Shown one piece after another: positions 7,670 to 17,911 of a stretch of 64,000 nt of DNA. Under the pieces are notes generated by a model. It ran no database searches and was not told the DNA's origin. It saw only the letters and a program-made list of their open reading frames with translations. The stretch covers positions 558,001 through 622,000 of the forward strand of contig CAVZKV010000012.1 in the NCBI GenBank assembly GCA_963775835.1, in the 5' to 3' direction. Source of the DNA: AWTP1-13 sp963775835 (lineage in GTDB: Bacteria; Pseudomonadota; Alphaproteobacteria; Rhizobiales; Hyphomicrobiaceae). The position numbers were made by a program, and so were the translations under genes. Each line of letters begins with the position of its first letter. Positions within the stretch are counted from its first letter, which is position 1.

Positions 7670-9298
7670 ATGGCCGAAATCCTGGATGGCATCACGATCG
7701 GGGCCGCCTTTGCGGCGACCGTCGCTCAGCACGCCGATCGCCCATTCTTGGCGGTACCGGCCAATGCCGATCGCGGCTATCTGGCATCGGGATTTGAGAT
7801 TTCGTACGGCGCCGCGAGCAAGCGCGTTGAAGAACTCGCAGCCATCTACCGGCAGGCAGGCTATGGGGTCGGCCACCGCGTGGCGACCTTGTTGGAGAAC
7901 CGTCCAGAGTACCTATTTCACAAGCTGGCGCTCAATAGCATCGGCGTATGCTGCGTGCCGATCAATCCCGATTATCGGGCGGCGGAGATTGCCTACCTGA
8001 TCGATCACAGCGAGCCCGACCTCATCGTAGCAATCAGCACGCGACACGCCTCTATCCGCGAGGCCCTAGCGCAAAGCGCTCACGGCCCGCCCGTGATTGA
8101 CGCGGAGCCGTTCCCTGCTCCATTGCACAAGGCGTCGCGACCCGCGCAAGATGCCCAGCCCCGTCCCGAGACACCAGCCAGCATGCTTTATACGTCGGGA
8201 ACGACCGGACGGCCGAAGGGCTGTGTCCTTTCGCACGGGTATGAAGTCGCCTCCGGCGCCTGGTACGCTTCCCTCGGCGGCTTGGCGGGCCTGCGCGCAG
8301 GAGAAGACCGCATCTATAATCCGCTACCGCTCTATCACGTGAACTCCGCCGTCGTTTCCCTGATGGGCGCCATCCTGACTGGTTGCTGTCAGATTCAGCC
8401 CGATCGCTTTTCGCCGCAGCGCTGGTGGCGTGAGGTCACCGAAACGCGCGCCACCATCGTACACTACCTCGGGGTGATCGCGCCCCTGCTGCTCAACCAG
8501 CCAGCAAGCGACAGCGAGCGACGTCATACTGTCCGCTTCGGCATTGGCGCCGGCATCGAGCCGCAACTGCACCAAGCATTTGAGCGGCGCTTCGGCTTTC
8601 CGATGCTCGAGATCTGGGGCATGACGGAGATGGTACGCGTGCTGGGCGACACCTTCGAGCCACGCCAGGTTGGAACGCGCGCCTTTGGTCGGGCTGTGCC
8701 CGGCATCGATATCCGTGTCGTCGATGATGCCGATCGCGACCTGCCAGACGGTCAGCCCGGGGAGATGCTTGTGCGCCACTCGCAGGAGACCCCACGCAGG
8801 GGTTGCTTCTCGGGTTATTTCAAGGACGCGGCGGCCACCGAGGCGGCCTGGCGGGGCGGCTGGTTCCACACGGGAGATGTCGTCTGGCGGGGTCCGGACG
8901 GGGTGCTGCATTTCGTCGAGCGCAAGAAGAACATCATCCGCCGGTCGGGCGAGAACATCGCAGCGGCAGAGGTGGAGGCCGTGCTGCTGACGCACCCCGA
9001 TGTGCAGCAGGCCGCGGTGATGGCCGTGCACGACGAATTGCGCGAGGAGGAGGTGTTGGCCTGCATCGTGCTGAAGCGCGAGCTGTCGCACAAGGAGGCC
9101 GCGATGGCATTGTTCCAGCACTGCTTCGAGCGCCTCGCCTACTACAAAGCGCCCGGTTGGGTCCACATCGTTGCAAGCCTCCCGACGACGGGAACCCAGA
9201 AGATCCAAAAACACAACATCTATCCGGCCGATACCGATCCGAGGAGCCGCCCCGACGTCATCGATATGCGCGCGCTGAAGCACCGCCAACGCAGTTAG
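7670..9298 (+). CDS. AMP-binding acyl-CoA synthetase/ligase
   Basis: A 542-residue ANL-superfamily enzyme that activates a carboxylic acid to acyl-AMP and then to the CoA thioester. The phosphate-binding motif YTSGTTGRPKG lies at residues 174-184. WGMTEM is the A5-type motif, GWFHTGDV carries the ribose-binding Asp, and RRSGENIAAAEVE is the hinge region. The C-terminal GTQKIQKH supplies the catalytic Lys. It is similar to crotonobetaine/carnitine-type CoA ligases in layout. The frame is open from 7625, but the ATG at 7670 starts at the usual family N-terminus. The substrate is unknown. Neighbouring CoA chemistry lies further right, not adjacent. Confidence 0.85.
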   Translation: MAEILDGITIGAAFAATVAQHADRPFLAVPANADRGYLASGFEISYGAASKRVEELAAIYRQAGYGVGHRVATLLENRPEYLFHKLALNSIGVCCVPINPDYRAAEIAYLIDHSEPDLIVAISTRHASIREALAQSAHGPPVIDAEPFPAPLHKASRPAQDAQPRPETPASMLYTSGTTGRPKGCVLSHGYEVASGAWYASLGGLAGLRAGEDRIYNPLPLYHVNSAVVSLMGAILTGCCQIQPDRFSPQRWWREVTETRATIVHYLGVIAPLLLNQPASDSERRHTVRFGIGAGIEPQLHQAFERRFGFPMLEIWGMTEMVRVLGDTFEPRQVGTRAFGRAVPGIDIRVVDDADRDLPDGQPGEMLVRHSQETPRRGCFSGYFKDAAATEAAWRGGWFHTGDVVWRGPDGVLHFVERKKNIIRRSGENIAAAEVEAVLLTHPDVQQAAVMAVHDELREEEVLACIVLKRELSHKEAAMALFQHCFERLAYYKAPGWVHIVASLPTTGTQKIQKHNIYPADTDPRSRPDVIDMRALKHRQRS

Positions 9299-9611
9299 CG
9301 CGGCAAGTCGGCTGCTGCCTTCCAAGACGCAAGGCCGCGGCGGCGGCACAATGAGGCCCTGCTCGCTCCGCCCTGCAGTTTGGGATCACGCTGCAGAAGA
9401 GATGACCATCTACCGGCCTGACCGGGTTTGGGACAGGAGGTGCCCGACCCAGTGAGGGCCGCTGCCCGGCCCCCGGGGCGGCAAGAGCCCCTCTCCCGCA
9501 AATCGGCCGTACGGAGAATACCTGATAGACAGATCCATCCTTTCCGAGGAACGCCAGCGTTTCAGTACGAGATTGCGGCGGCACTAGAAGGGAACTTACC
9601 CGCCTTTTGGT
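9299..9611. other. intergenic, no gene seen
   Basis: Between the acyl-CoA ligase stop and the first recognisable codons of the broken sensor kinase there is no frame with a protein-like pattern. A GC-rich imperfect hairpin occurs around 9460-9485 without a T-run. Confidence 0.4.
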
Positions 9612-12600
9612 TTGCCGAACTTGGGGTATTCGCCCGCAGGGGCGATCGGCCTATCCGGCAAGCTGGTGGCGGCTTTCGCGGGTGTCACTCGCGGCCCAGT
9701 TCGGTCTCGCGTTCCGCGCCGAGCCCTCCGACGTTGCCGTGTTCTGGCCGGCATGCGGGTGGCCGCCGGTGCCCTCATCTTGTTCGGCCGACGCGCCTAT
9801 CCGGCGCTCGCCCTTGGCGTGGTGATCGGCACGGTTGCGGCCAATCTCTTGAGTGATCGGCAGCTGTTGACCTCGTTACTCAAGGGACTTTGCAACGCTG
9901 GTGAAGCGGTGCTGATCAGTTGGCTGCTTGAACGATGGTTTGGTCGATCATTTGCGTTTCTGACATCCGGCAGGTGTTCGGTTTTCTCGCCGCTGCTACG
10001 GCCGCGGCCGCCGTCTCCGCCGTCGGCGGCGCGACCATCATGACTGCCCTTCACACCACGGCGCCATTTTGGGAGGTCTGGAGCGCCTGGCTGCTGTCGG
10101 ACGGGGTCGGCATTGTGGTGATCGCCCCCCCTGGTCATTAGGCTTGGCCAGGCGTGGCGCGAGCCATCGTCGCGCGGCGCACTGATGGAGGGATGAGCGT
10201 GCTCGCCTCCTGACCTTGACCAGCTTCTACGTCGTGACCCAACAGGCCGCATCATGGCTCTCATTTAACCCGGTTGCGGTAGTGCTACCGCTGCTATTGT
10301 GGCTGGCAGCACGCAGTCCACCGGCCTTTGCATCGCCGGCGCCTTCAGCGCATCGCTTGCCGTGATCTGCGCGACCAACTTCGGCTTGGGTCGCTTCGGC
10401 GATGCCGCCGTGCCGGTCATCGAGCGCGTCAAAGGTGCGCAAGTGGCCGTGACGATGGTGACCACCTACACCCTCGTGCTTTCGGCATTGTTTGCCGAAA
10501 GGCGCTCGCGCGAGGATAGCTTTCGTCAGCTTCTTGGCGCGCTCCCTGCCGCCGTCTACACGACCGATAAGACCGGGCGTATCACCTACTGCAATCAGGC
10601 GGCTGTCGATCTTTGGGGCGTCAAGCCGGAGTTGGGCAAAGACAACTGCTTTGAGCTTTGCCGATTGGCCTATCCCGACGGCAGGCCGATGCCGCTCGAT
10701 GAGCGTCCAAGCCAGATTTGCCTGCAACAGGGTCGCCCCGTAGTCGGCCGCGAGGCACTCCTCGAACGGCCGACGGCAGCCGCGTTCCGATCATTCCTTG
10801 CCCAGCGCCCCTGCTCAATGAGCAGGGCGCGGTTGTCGGTGTGTAAGCATGAAGCTCGACATCAGCGAACGCAACGCGCCGAGCTCGCGCTGGACGAGCG
10901 CAACTTGCAGCTCTCATTGGCGGCCAAAGCTGCCTTGGTCGGCAGCTCGTATGATGTCGGCAAGGACACGATGCAGGTTTCCGAAGGTTACGCGGCGGTG
11001 CACGGCTTGCCAGCGGGCACCGTCGAGACCACGCGCAGTGAATGGCAAACAGAACGCATCCAGACGATCTCGCGCGCGTCGAGACACGCGCAAACGCGCC
11101 TTTCGCGCGCGGCGAACCGAAACGACATCGAGTATCGTATCGTGCGTCCCGAAGGCGAGATTCGCGGATCGAGTGCGCAGTCGTTTCCTATGACCTTGCC
11201 GGAATTCCGCGACGCGTGATCGGTGTCAACATCGACATCACCCAACGCAAGCGGCCAGCGAGATGCTGGCCGAACGCAATGCGCAGCTCGAGTTGGCCAG
11301 CAAGGCCCGTATCGGCAGCTTCTCTACGACTACACGACAAGACTAGCAGCTCTCACCGAGCTAGCGGCAACGGCGGAGGGAGCGGAGAGGCCGACGAGGG
11401 CGGGGGGGACGCAGAGAGGGTCATGAAATTTGTCACCGCGCCTATGCGCAGCGTCGAAGCGAAATCGTGTTGGACTTTCGCATCACGCCCAACGGTGAGG
11501 TTGGGTGGATCGAGGTGCGCATCCTGGTCTCCTACGGACGCGCGTGCGAATGGTTGGCGCTATCATTACATCACCGAGCGCAAAAAAGCGGAACAGATTT
11601 TAGCCGAGCGCAATGCGCAGCTCGACCTTGCACACAGGGCCGCGCGCGTAGGTTCTTACACCTACGACATCCAGGCAAAAACCATGCGCATTGCCCGTGC
11701 CAGCGCCGCCATCTACGGCCTGTCTCACAGCACCGTGGAAATCACCGCCCAGCAATGGTTCGCGCGCGTGCATCGCGACGATATTCTGCGCTTGCAGACG
11801 GAATACATTCGTGCGTTCAAGCAACGGCGGAACGAACTCGTCAACGAGTTACGCTTCGTCCGTCCCGGCGGTGAAGTCAGGTGGATTGAGGCGCGAAGCC
11901 TTATTGACTATGACGGTGCCGGCCGTGCCGAACGCATGACGGGCGTCTATATCGATGTGACCGAGCGGCGGAAAGCCGAGGACCACAAGAGCCTGCTCAT
12001 CGCCGAGCTCGACCATCGCGTCAAGAACGTGCTGCATGCGTCGCGGCGGTCGCAGCATTCCCGAGAGTATAGTAAGTCCGCGGATGAGTTTATCGATGTT
12101 CTCAATGGGCGCATCAACGCCTTGGCGAATACGCACGCTCTCTTGAGTCGCAGTCGCTGGAAGGGTGTGGGGTTAGGTGAGCTCGTGCGAACGGAGCTGG
12201 CGTTCTGGACCAAGACGAAGAACGCCCTTATCGAGGGCCCGGAGATCAACCTGGCCGCAGAGGCCACCCAGCCGGTGGCGATGGTTTTGCACGAGCTGGC
12301 TACGAACCCAGCCAAGCATGGTGCCCTATCGAGTGCGCATGGACGGGTGTTGGTGCGCTGGGCGAAAGTCGGCGAAGGGACGCTCAAGTGGCAAGCTGGT
12401 GCTCGAGTGGCGGGAGACTGGCGGCCCGCCGGTGGCAGCACCCAACGCCGCTGGCTTCGGCAGCAGCGTGATCTGCGACGTCATCCCCTATGAACTGGGC
12501 GGGGCGGCGCACTATGAACTTGCTCGCGACGGCGCTTGTTGCCGATTGGAAATACCCGCCAGATGGCTGAGCCACCCACGCGAACCCGCGGAGCGCTGCT

Positions 12601-12640
12601 GGGGGCCGAATAGTCTTGCAGACGGACGCTGCCCTGAACG
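9612..12640 (+). pseudogene. MASE1-PAS-HWE sensor histidine kinase, multiply frameshifted
   Basis: Pieces of one large membrane sensor kinase follow each other on the plus strand but change frame repeatedly. MASE1 membrane segments are seen from 9720 (SDVAVFWPA, AGALILFGRRAYPALALG), at 9960-10130 (TAPFWEVWSAWLLSDGVGIV) and at 10220-10500 (VVLPLLLWLAARS, FGLGRFGDAAVPVIERVKGA). PAS repeats follow at about 10520-10720, 10900-11250 and 11590-11980. The HWE kinase core has its H-box at 12000 (LIAELDHRVKNVL) and its N-box at 12285 (VLHELATNPAKHGALS). The terminal GFGSSVICDVIPYELGG lies in another frame after about 12390. In-frame stops also occur near 10200. The domain order is complete, so this was once a functional cytosol-facing kinase with a membrane input domain. 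Confidence 0.8.
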
Positions 12641-12666
12641 GAGCGTTCAAGCGGCTAGTCGCAGGC

Positions 12667-13728
12667 TCACTCTTCGCGCGGCGGCTCCGGTTTGAAACCT
12701 AGGATTTTCTGAAAGCGCTCGGAATACTTCGGCCACGCCGCCTTGTTGATCAACCGTGGCGGCACCTTGCCATCAAAGATGTCGATCCATTGCTCCGAGG
12801 CGTAGATCGCCACATTCGCGTGGGACTCGCGCGTGCTGCCGGCATTGTGCGGCGTCAGGATGACGTTGTCGAAACCCATCAATGGGTGGTCCGCTGCCGG
12901 CGGTTCCTCGAGGAAGACGTCGATGCCCGCGCCGGCAACTTTCCGCTCTGTCAACGCCCGCGCCAGGTCGCTCTCCTTGTAGGTGCCGCCGCGCGAGGTG
13001 TTGATGAAGAAGGCCGTCGGCTTCATGAGGCAGAGTTCGTCATAGCCGATCATGCCGAAAGTTTCCTCCGACCGAGGGCAGTGCATCGTGACGTAATCGG
13101 CGCGCTGCAAGATCTCGCTTAACTCAACTTTCTCGGCATTATGCAGCGCCACCTTCTCCTTGCTCAGGTACGGATCGTAGGCGAGTACCGTCATGCGGAA
13201 GGCGGCCTTGCAGATCTCGGCGACCCGCGAGCCGATATTTCCGAGGCCAATGATGCCGATCGTTTTACCCAGCAGCTCCGTGCCGATGTAGCGGAAGCGA
13301 TCGATATTGTTCGCCTGCCGCACCGCCCGGTCGGTCTCCATGATCTTCTTCGACAGGGCGAGCATCAGGCCGACGGCGTGTTCTGCGACCGCCTCCTTGT
13401 TGGCACCGGATTGGTTGCAGACGAGGATGCCGGCCTTCGTGCAAGCATCGACGTCGATGACGTCGTAGCCGGCGCCCAAAGAGCAGACGGCGAGGAGGTT
13501 GGGCGCCTTGGCGATAAGCCTAGCGTCCGGAAACCAGGGGTCACGCATCTCGGTTCGGGCGCAGGCGTGATAGCCGTGCGCGCAACTCATGTCGGCCCAA
13601 GTGTCCGCGGCCGGCGTTGCGAAGTCACGGCGGAACATGTCAATGTCTGAGCGCTTATTCCTGATCGCCGCGGCCGTCGCATCGAGGCGGTGATGGAAGT
13701 AGATGATTTGTTTGATGTTCGCTGCCAT
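12667..13728 (-). CDS. D-2-hydroxyacid dehydrogenase, NAD-dependent
   Basis: A 353-residue member of the D-isomer-specific 2-hydroxyacid dehydrogenase family (phosphoglycerate dehydrogenase / hydroxypyruvate reductase type). The nucleotide-binding loop IIGLGNIGSRVAEIC is clear. The catalytic residues follow in the usual order: Arg in NTSRGG, Glu in GIDVFLEEPP and His in ILTPHNAGS. It reduces 2-oxoacids or oxidises D-2-hydroxyacids in the cytoplasm. The exact substrate is not evident. The frame extends to 13986, but the ATG at 13728 (MAANIKQIIYFHHR) matches the normal N-terminus. It stands alone, with its 3' end close to the 3' end of the broken kinase. Confidence 0.85.
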   Translation of the reverse strand: MAANIKQIIYFHHRLDATAAAIRNKRSDIDMFRRDFATPAADTWADMSCAHGYHACARTEMRDPWFPDARLIAKAPNLLAVCSLGAGYDVIDVDACTKAGILVCNQSGANKEAVAEHAVGLMLALSKKIMETDRAVRQANNIDRFRYIGTELLGKTIGIIGLGNIGSRVAEICKAAFRMTVLAYDPYLSKEKVALHNAEKVELSEILQRADYVTMHCPRSEETFGMIGYDELCLMKPTAFFINTSRGGTYKESDLARALTERKVAGAGIDVFLEEPPAADHPLMGFDNVILTPHNAGSTRESHANVAIYASEQWIDIFDGKVPPRLINKAAWPKYSERFQKILGFKPEPPREE

Positions 13729-14084
13729 GCCGTCGTCGCTGAACGTTGTTGGGCCAATTGCTCTCCCACCCCGGCACCGGGGCGCGAAGGATGACAAGAT
13801 GCTCGGACAAGGACCGCCACACTCCCACGCGGTCCGATGACACCTTTCGTATCGTGCTCCCGGATCCAGCGCAAGACACGCCCCACCACAGCCGCGCGCC
13901 CGGTCCGGACGCTCGATGCAAGGGTGGAGGCGTGACCTCTGAGCCCAGCGGGTGCTAACGACAATACGATTAACCACGCCGCCCAAATTCGATGATTTTG
14001 TCCACCATACGAGTTGAAAGCTCTTCGGGCTCCCACATAATCGAGAGCAAGCGGGGTTAGCAGAACTCGGGTCGGAGAGGGCTC
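13729..14084. other. 356-base divergent intergenic region, nothing recognised
   Basis: Separates the dehydrogenase (minus) from the small conserved gene at 14085 (plus). Frames that cross it are extensions of the dehydrogenase frame without family similarity. No repeat or clear promoter was identified. Confidence 0.4.
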
Positions 14085-14363
14085 ATGAGGGTTGCCAAAA
14101 TCCTTGCTGGCTGCGCATACGGTCCTGAAACGCTGAAGATCATCGGCAAGGCGTTTGATGACGCATGGGCCTCTATCGCCGATGACTTTGCTGGGGATGC
14201 GCAGCGTGCTGACGCAGCACGGGAGCGCTTGGCGCACGCCGTTCTCATCGCGGCCGCGGAGGACTCCCGCGACCCCGAGCCCATCAAAACCTTGGCGCTC
14301 CAGATCATGGCTTTGAGTTACCGCGGTAGCTGGCTCGATCCCGGTGGAAACATGCCAAACTGA
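14085..14363 (+). CDS. small conserved hypothetical protein
   Basis: A 92-residue soluble, largely helical protein starting MRVAKILAGCAYGPETLKII and continuing AFDDAWASIADDF, then ARERLAHAVLIAAAEDSRD. This pattern is familiar from short conserved alphaproteobacterial proteins of unknown function, as I recall it from memory. There are no membrane segments or catalytic motifs. The ATG at 14085 is preceded by GAGAGGG-like bases, a plausible ribosome binding site. The opposite-strand frame at 14057-14308 is its shadow. Confidence 0.7.
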   Translation: MRVAKILAGCAYGPETLKIIGKAFDDAWASIADDFAGDAQRADAARERLAHAVLIAAAEDSRDPEPIKTLALQIMALSYRGSWLDPGGNMPN

Positions 14364-14401
14364 GCACCAGCGCCATGGGCCGATGTCACTGTCGCCGGCC
14401 T

Positions 14402-14450
14402 AAAAAAAACCCCCCCCCCCCCCTCTTTCTTCCCCCCTCTCCCTCCCGAA
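14402..14450. repeat. A8C14 homopolymer tract and C/T-rich stretch
   Basis: Eight A followed by fourteen C (14402-14423), then a C/T-only run to about 14447. It interrupts the RTX-repeat frame on the minus strand. Such a tract is unlike anything else in the window. It could be a slippage-prone contingency tract, but a sequencing or assembly fault is at least as likely. Confidence 0.8.
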
Positions 14451-14650
14451 TCGGTAATCACATCGCGGTTGCCGGCACCGCTTGCGCTCTCTGCGAGCGC
14501 GTCATAGTCGAACACGTCCGCCCCAGCATCACCCGTAGCTTCGCACCCGAGGGCACCGATTAGTCTGTCGCTGCCGGCGCCGCCGCTGACCGCGTTCGCC
14601 TGAGCGTCGCCGACGAGCGTGTCAGCCACGCCAGCCAACGACGCTTTCGA
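14450..14650 (-). pseudogene. RTX (haemolysin-type Ca-binding) repeat protein, C-terminal remnant
   Basis: From about 14644 to 14452 the minus strand encodes ADTLVGDAQANAVSGGAGSD, then DRLIGA and GDAGADVFDYDALAESASG, ending NRDVITD. This is the end of a GGxGxD repeat region followed by the peptidase-M10-C-like cap of secreted RTX proteins. Upstream there is no signal or catalytic domain. Downstream the frame runs into the A8C14 tract. Only a fragment of a much larger type I-secreted protein remains. A type I secretion system is not present in the window. Confidence 0.7.
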
Positions 14651-14744
14651 TCCTATAGCGTGTCGAACCCTCCCCCGACCTAGACCGAGCGGGCGAACGC
14701 AGATGGTAGCGTGTATGAAAGGACGCCGCCTTGTATGATGGGCC

Positions 14745-15304
14745 ATGGTTACCCGTCCCAGAGGTGTCCCCGAGCGCGATGATCCGGTCGAGCCGGATGG
14801 CTGGCATCTGCGCTCCGCCACGCTCGCGGATGTCGACGGCTTGCATCGCTTGGCCTGCGAGCCCCTCGTCTACCGCTACCTTTTCGATGCAACCGCGCCT
14901 GAGCGCGACGCGATTGCCGATGGGATTGCCCGGGCCATGGCCGATGCCGCGCGCACGCGACTAGGTTTGTGGATCTTGCAGAGCCCGCACGTGCCCTATG
15001 GGGGGGTGCGTGCAGCTGCGGCCCGATCTCTCCGCCAAATCTGCCGAGCTCATCTATCTCCTCGATCCCACCCATTGGGGCCGCGGCTTGGCAACCCGCA
15101 TGGGCTGGACCGCTATTACGACGGCCTTTCTGGAGCCCTTCGATGTCCGACCGCGCCAACGGGGCTTCGCTGGCCGTGATGCGGCGCCTCGGCATGCGCT
15201 TTTATCGTGACGTGCGCTATCCCTTGGGCAAAGGCTTCCAATACACCCTCGCGCGCGGTGATCCCGGGCCCAAGCCGCAACCGGCGCTGCTCGCGATGGG
15301 CTGA
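14745..15304 (+). pseudogene. GNAT N-acetyltransferase with two frameshifts
   Basis: Three consecutive frames together make one GNAT protein of the ribosomal-protein-alanine acetyltransferase type. The first (14745-15000) has WHLRSATLADVDGLHRLA and the start of the beta sheet. The second (about 15003-15145) has SAELIYLLDPTHWGRGLATR, the acetyl-CoA-binding loop. The third (about 15145-15304) has NGASLAVMRRLGMRFYRDV and GFQYTLARG, the conserved end. The first shift coincides with seven G at 15000-15006. Both breaks are single events in an otherwise full-length gene, so they could be sequencing errors or recent mutations. Confidence 0.75.
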
Positions 15305-15509
15305 TGAGACCTGCCTCTTCAGGCCCAAGGCTGGTGCTAGCGCATGCCCCGCGGCTTGCAACGGCGTTGGCCACGCGCGCCTTGGCTCGGATATTTTGGT
15401 CGACGCAAATGCTGCGACCTTTAGCGTCTCGTGCTAGCCAACTTGAGTTGCCGGCGGCTCAGCGCAACCCGTTGGCGCGCCGGCGTCAGCAGCTGGGAAA
15501 GAACAACCC

Positions 15510-16427
15510 ATGTGGCCAAATCCTCGCATCCCCTTCCAGATGTCGTCCGAACGTGCGCGGCTCGAGCCGTGGCGCGGCAAACCCTTGATGGTCCATGCCG
15601 TCGTCAATATCGAGTATTGGCCCTTCGAGCAAAAAATGCCGCGCGGCATCCTGCCCGCACCGCACGGTGCCCAAGTGGAGCCGCCGGACCTCCCCAACTA
15701 TTCCTGGGTCGAATACGGCATGCGTTGTGGCATGCCGCGCCTATTCGAGCTGTTGGGTCGACGCGGGATTAAGGCCTCGGCCTTCATGAACGCCCAATGC
15801 GCCGACGTCTATCCCTCGCTCGCAAAGGCCGTGGTCGATGCGGAATGGGAGCTTGTCGGCCATGGCTGGTTCCAGCGCTCGCTCAAGCAGGTCGCCAACG
15901 AAGAGGCCGAAATTCGCCGCTGCCTAACGAGGCTGGAGCAGCTCTCGGGAAGGAAGGTGCGTGGCTGGTTCGGCGCCGGCGGCGGCGAAAGCAACGACAC
16001 GCCGGATATCCTGAAACGCTGCGGCATCGAATTCGTGCATGATTGGCTGGTTGATGATCTGCCTTGCTGGATGGTGACGACGGACGGTCCTTTGCTTTGT
16101 CTCCCCTATACTTGGGAGCTCAATGACGTGCCGATCTGGGTCGTACAGGGGCAATCCAGCGATGAATTCTTGAAACGGCTTGAGGCGACGTTGGCCGTCC
16201 TCGAGCGCGAGCTCGAACGGCAACCCCGCGTGCTAACGCTCGCCATGCACCCGCACGTCCTAGGCGTCCCACACCGCGCCTACTACCTGGAAAAGGCGCT
16301 CGATCTCCTGGCGGCGCGGCAAGATTGCGTGTTCATGACCTCAAGCGAGATCGCCGATTGGTTCCTGGCCGCCGACACGCACGGGGTCAACGACCTGCAA
16401 GCCGCCGCGCGCTCGCGGCCACAGTGA
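15510..16427 (+). CDS. polysaccharide deacetylase family protein (PuuE/allantoinase-like)
   Basis: A 305-residue NodB-homology-domain protein. The fold shows AVVNIEYWPFE near the N-terminus, the SAFMNAQCADVYP strand and GHGWFQRSLKQVANEEAEI, where metal-binding His residues are expected. RVLTLAMHPHVLGVPHR follows near the C-terminus. The layout resembles the cytoplasmic, signal-less PuuE-like branch (allantoinase-type amidohydrolases) more than secreted chitin or peptidoglycan deacetylases, and no signal peptide is visible. The substrate is unknown. It ends 11 bases before the stop of livF on the other strand, so the two transcripts converge. Confidence 0.75.
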   Translation: MWPNPRIPFQMSSERARLEPWRGKPLMVHAVVNIEYWPFEQKMPRGILPAPHGAQVEPPDLPNYSWVEYGMRCGMPRLFELLGRRGIKASAFMNAQCADVYPSLAKAVVDAEWELVGHGWFQRSLKQVANEEAEIRRCLTRLEQLSGRKVRGWFGAGGGESNDTPDILKRCGIEFVHDWLVDDLPCWMVTTDGPLLCLPYTWELNDVPIWVVQGQSSDEFLKRLEATLAVLERELERQPRVLTLAMHPHVLGVPHRAYYLEKALDLLAARQDCVFMTSSEIADWFLAADTHGVNDLQAAARSRPQ

Positions 16428-16438
16428 GCCCGCCCTCG

Positions 16439-17119
<681 letters not shown>

Positions 17120-17142
<23 letters not shown>

Positions 17143-17911
17143 TGAGCTCCTTTCCGAGATAGGCCTCGATCACGGCGCGATCATTGCGCACGGCGGCGGG
17201 TGGACCATCGGCAATCGTCCGGCCGGAGCTCAGTACCGTTACTTGATCACACACGCCCATGACCAGGTGAATGACGTGTTCGATAAGGATCAGCGTCACG
17301 CCCTTTTGATCGCGAATTTTCCTCAGCAGGGCGTCGAGCTCTGCCAGCCGGTTTGCGCTCAAGCCCACGGCCGGCTCGTCCAGCAGAACCAAGGTTGGCT
17401 CGCTGATGAGGGTGCGGGCAATCTCGACCACCCGCTGCTGACCGAACGACAAAGCCGTGGCGGGCCGCTCGGCCAAATCGGCCATGCCGACAAAGGCCAA
17501 GGCACTCATCGCCGCCGCCGCCATCTCCTTTTCCTCGCTGCGCCGGCGCGGGCGATCAAAGCCGGCGGCGAAGAGGCCCGTGCGGCTTCGCCGGTGCAAC
17601 CCTGCCATCATATTCTCGAGCACGGTCATGCCCTGAAAGAGCTGCGAGGTCTGAAAGGTCCGTCCCAGTCCCAATCGCGCAATGCTGCTCGGTTTGCGAC
17701 CGACGATGGAAGCGCCATTGAGCCGCACGTCACCCTTTTGTGGGCGGTGAATGCCGCAAATGATGTTGAGCAGCGTGGTCTTTCCCGCGCCGTTGGGGCC
17801 GATCAGCCCGCGAATCTCGCCCGCCTTCACCTCCAGATTGATACCGTCGAGAACCTTAAGGCCGCCGAAGGCCATCTCGAGGTCGATAATGTTGAGTACC
17901 GCCGCGCTCAT
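17120..17911 (-). CDS. livG: branched-chain amino acid type ABC transporter ATPase LivG
   Basis: A 263-residue ATPase subunit of a HAAT-family importer. It has Walker A IGPNGAGKTT, Q-loop in GRTFQTSQLF, signature LSFGQQRVVEIAR, Walker B LVLLDEPAVGLS and the H-loop His in LILIEHVIHLV. It powers transport through LivH/LivM at the inner membrane. It overlaps livM by four bases and livF by 23, so translation is probably coupled. The gene is intact, but its operon partners livF, livH and livK are not. Confidence 0.9.

Noticed and set aside
13729..13986. N-terminal extension of the D-2-hydroxyacid dehydrogenase
   Set aside because: The family N-terminus begins at the ATG at 13728; the upstream part is Arg/Cys-rich and not conserved in type.
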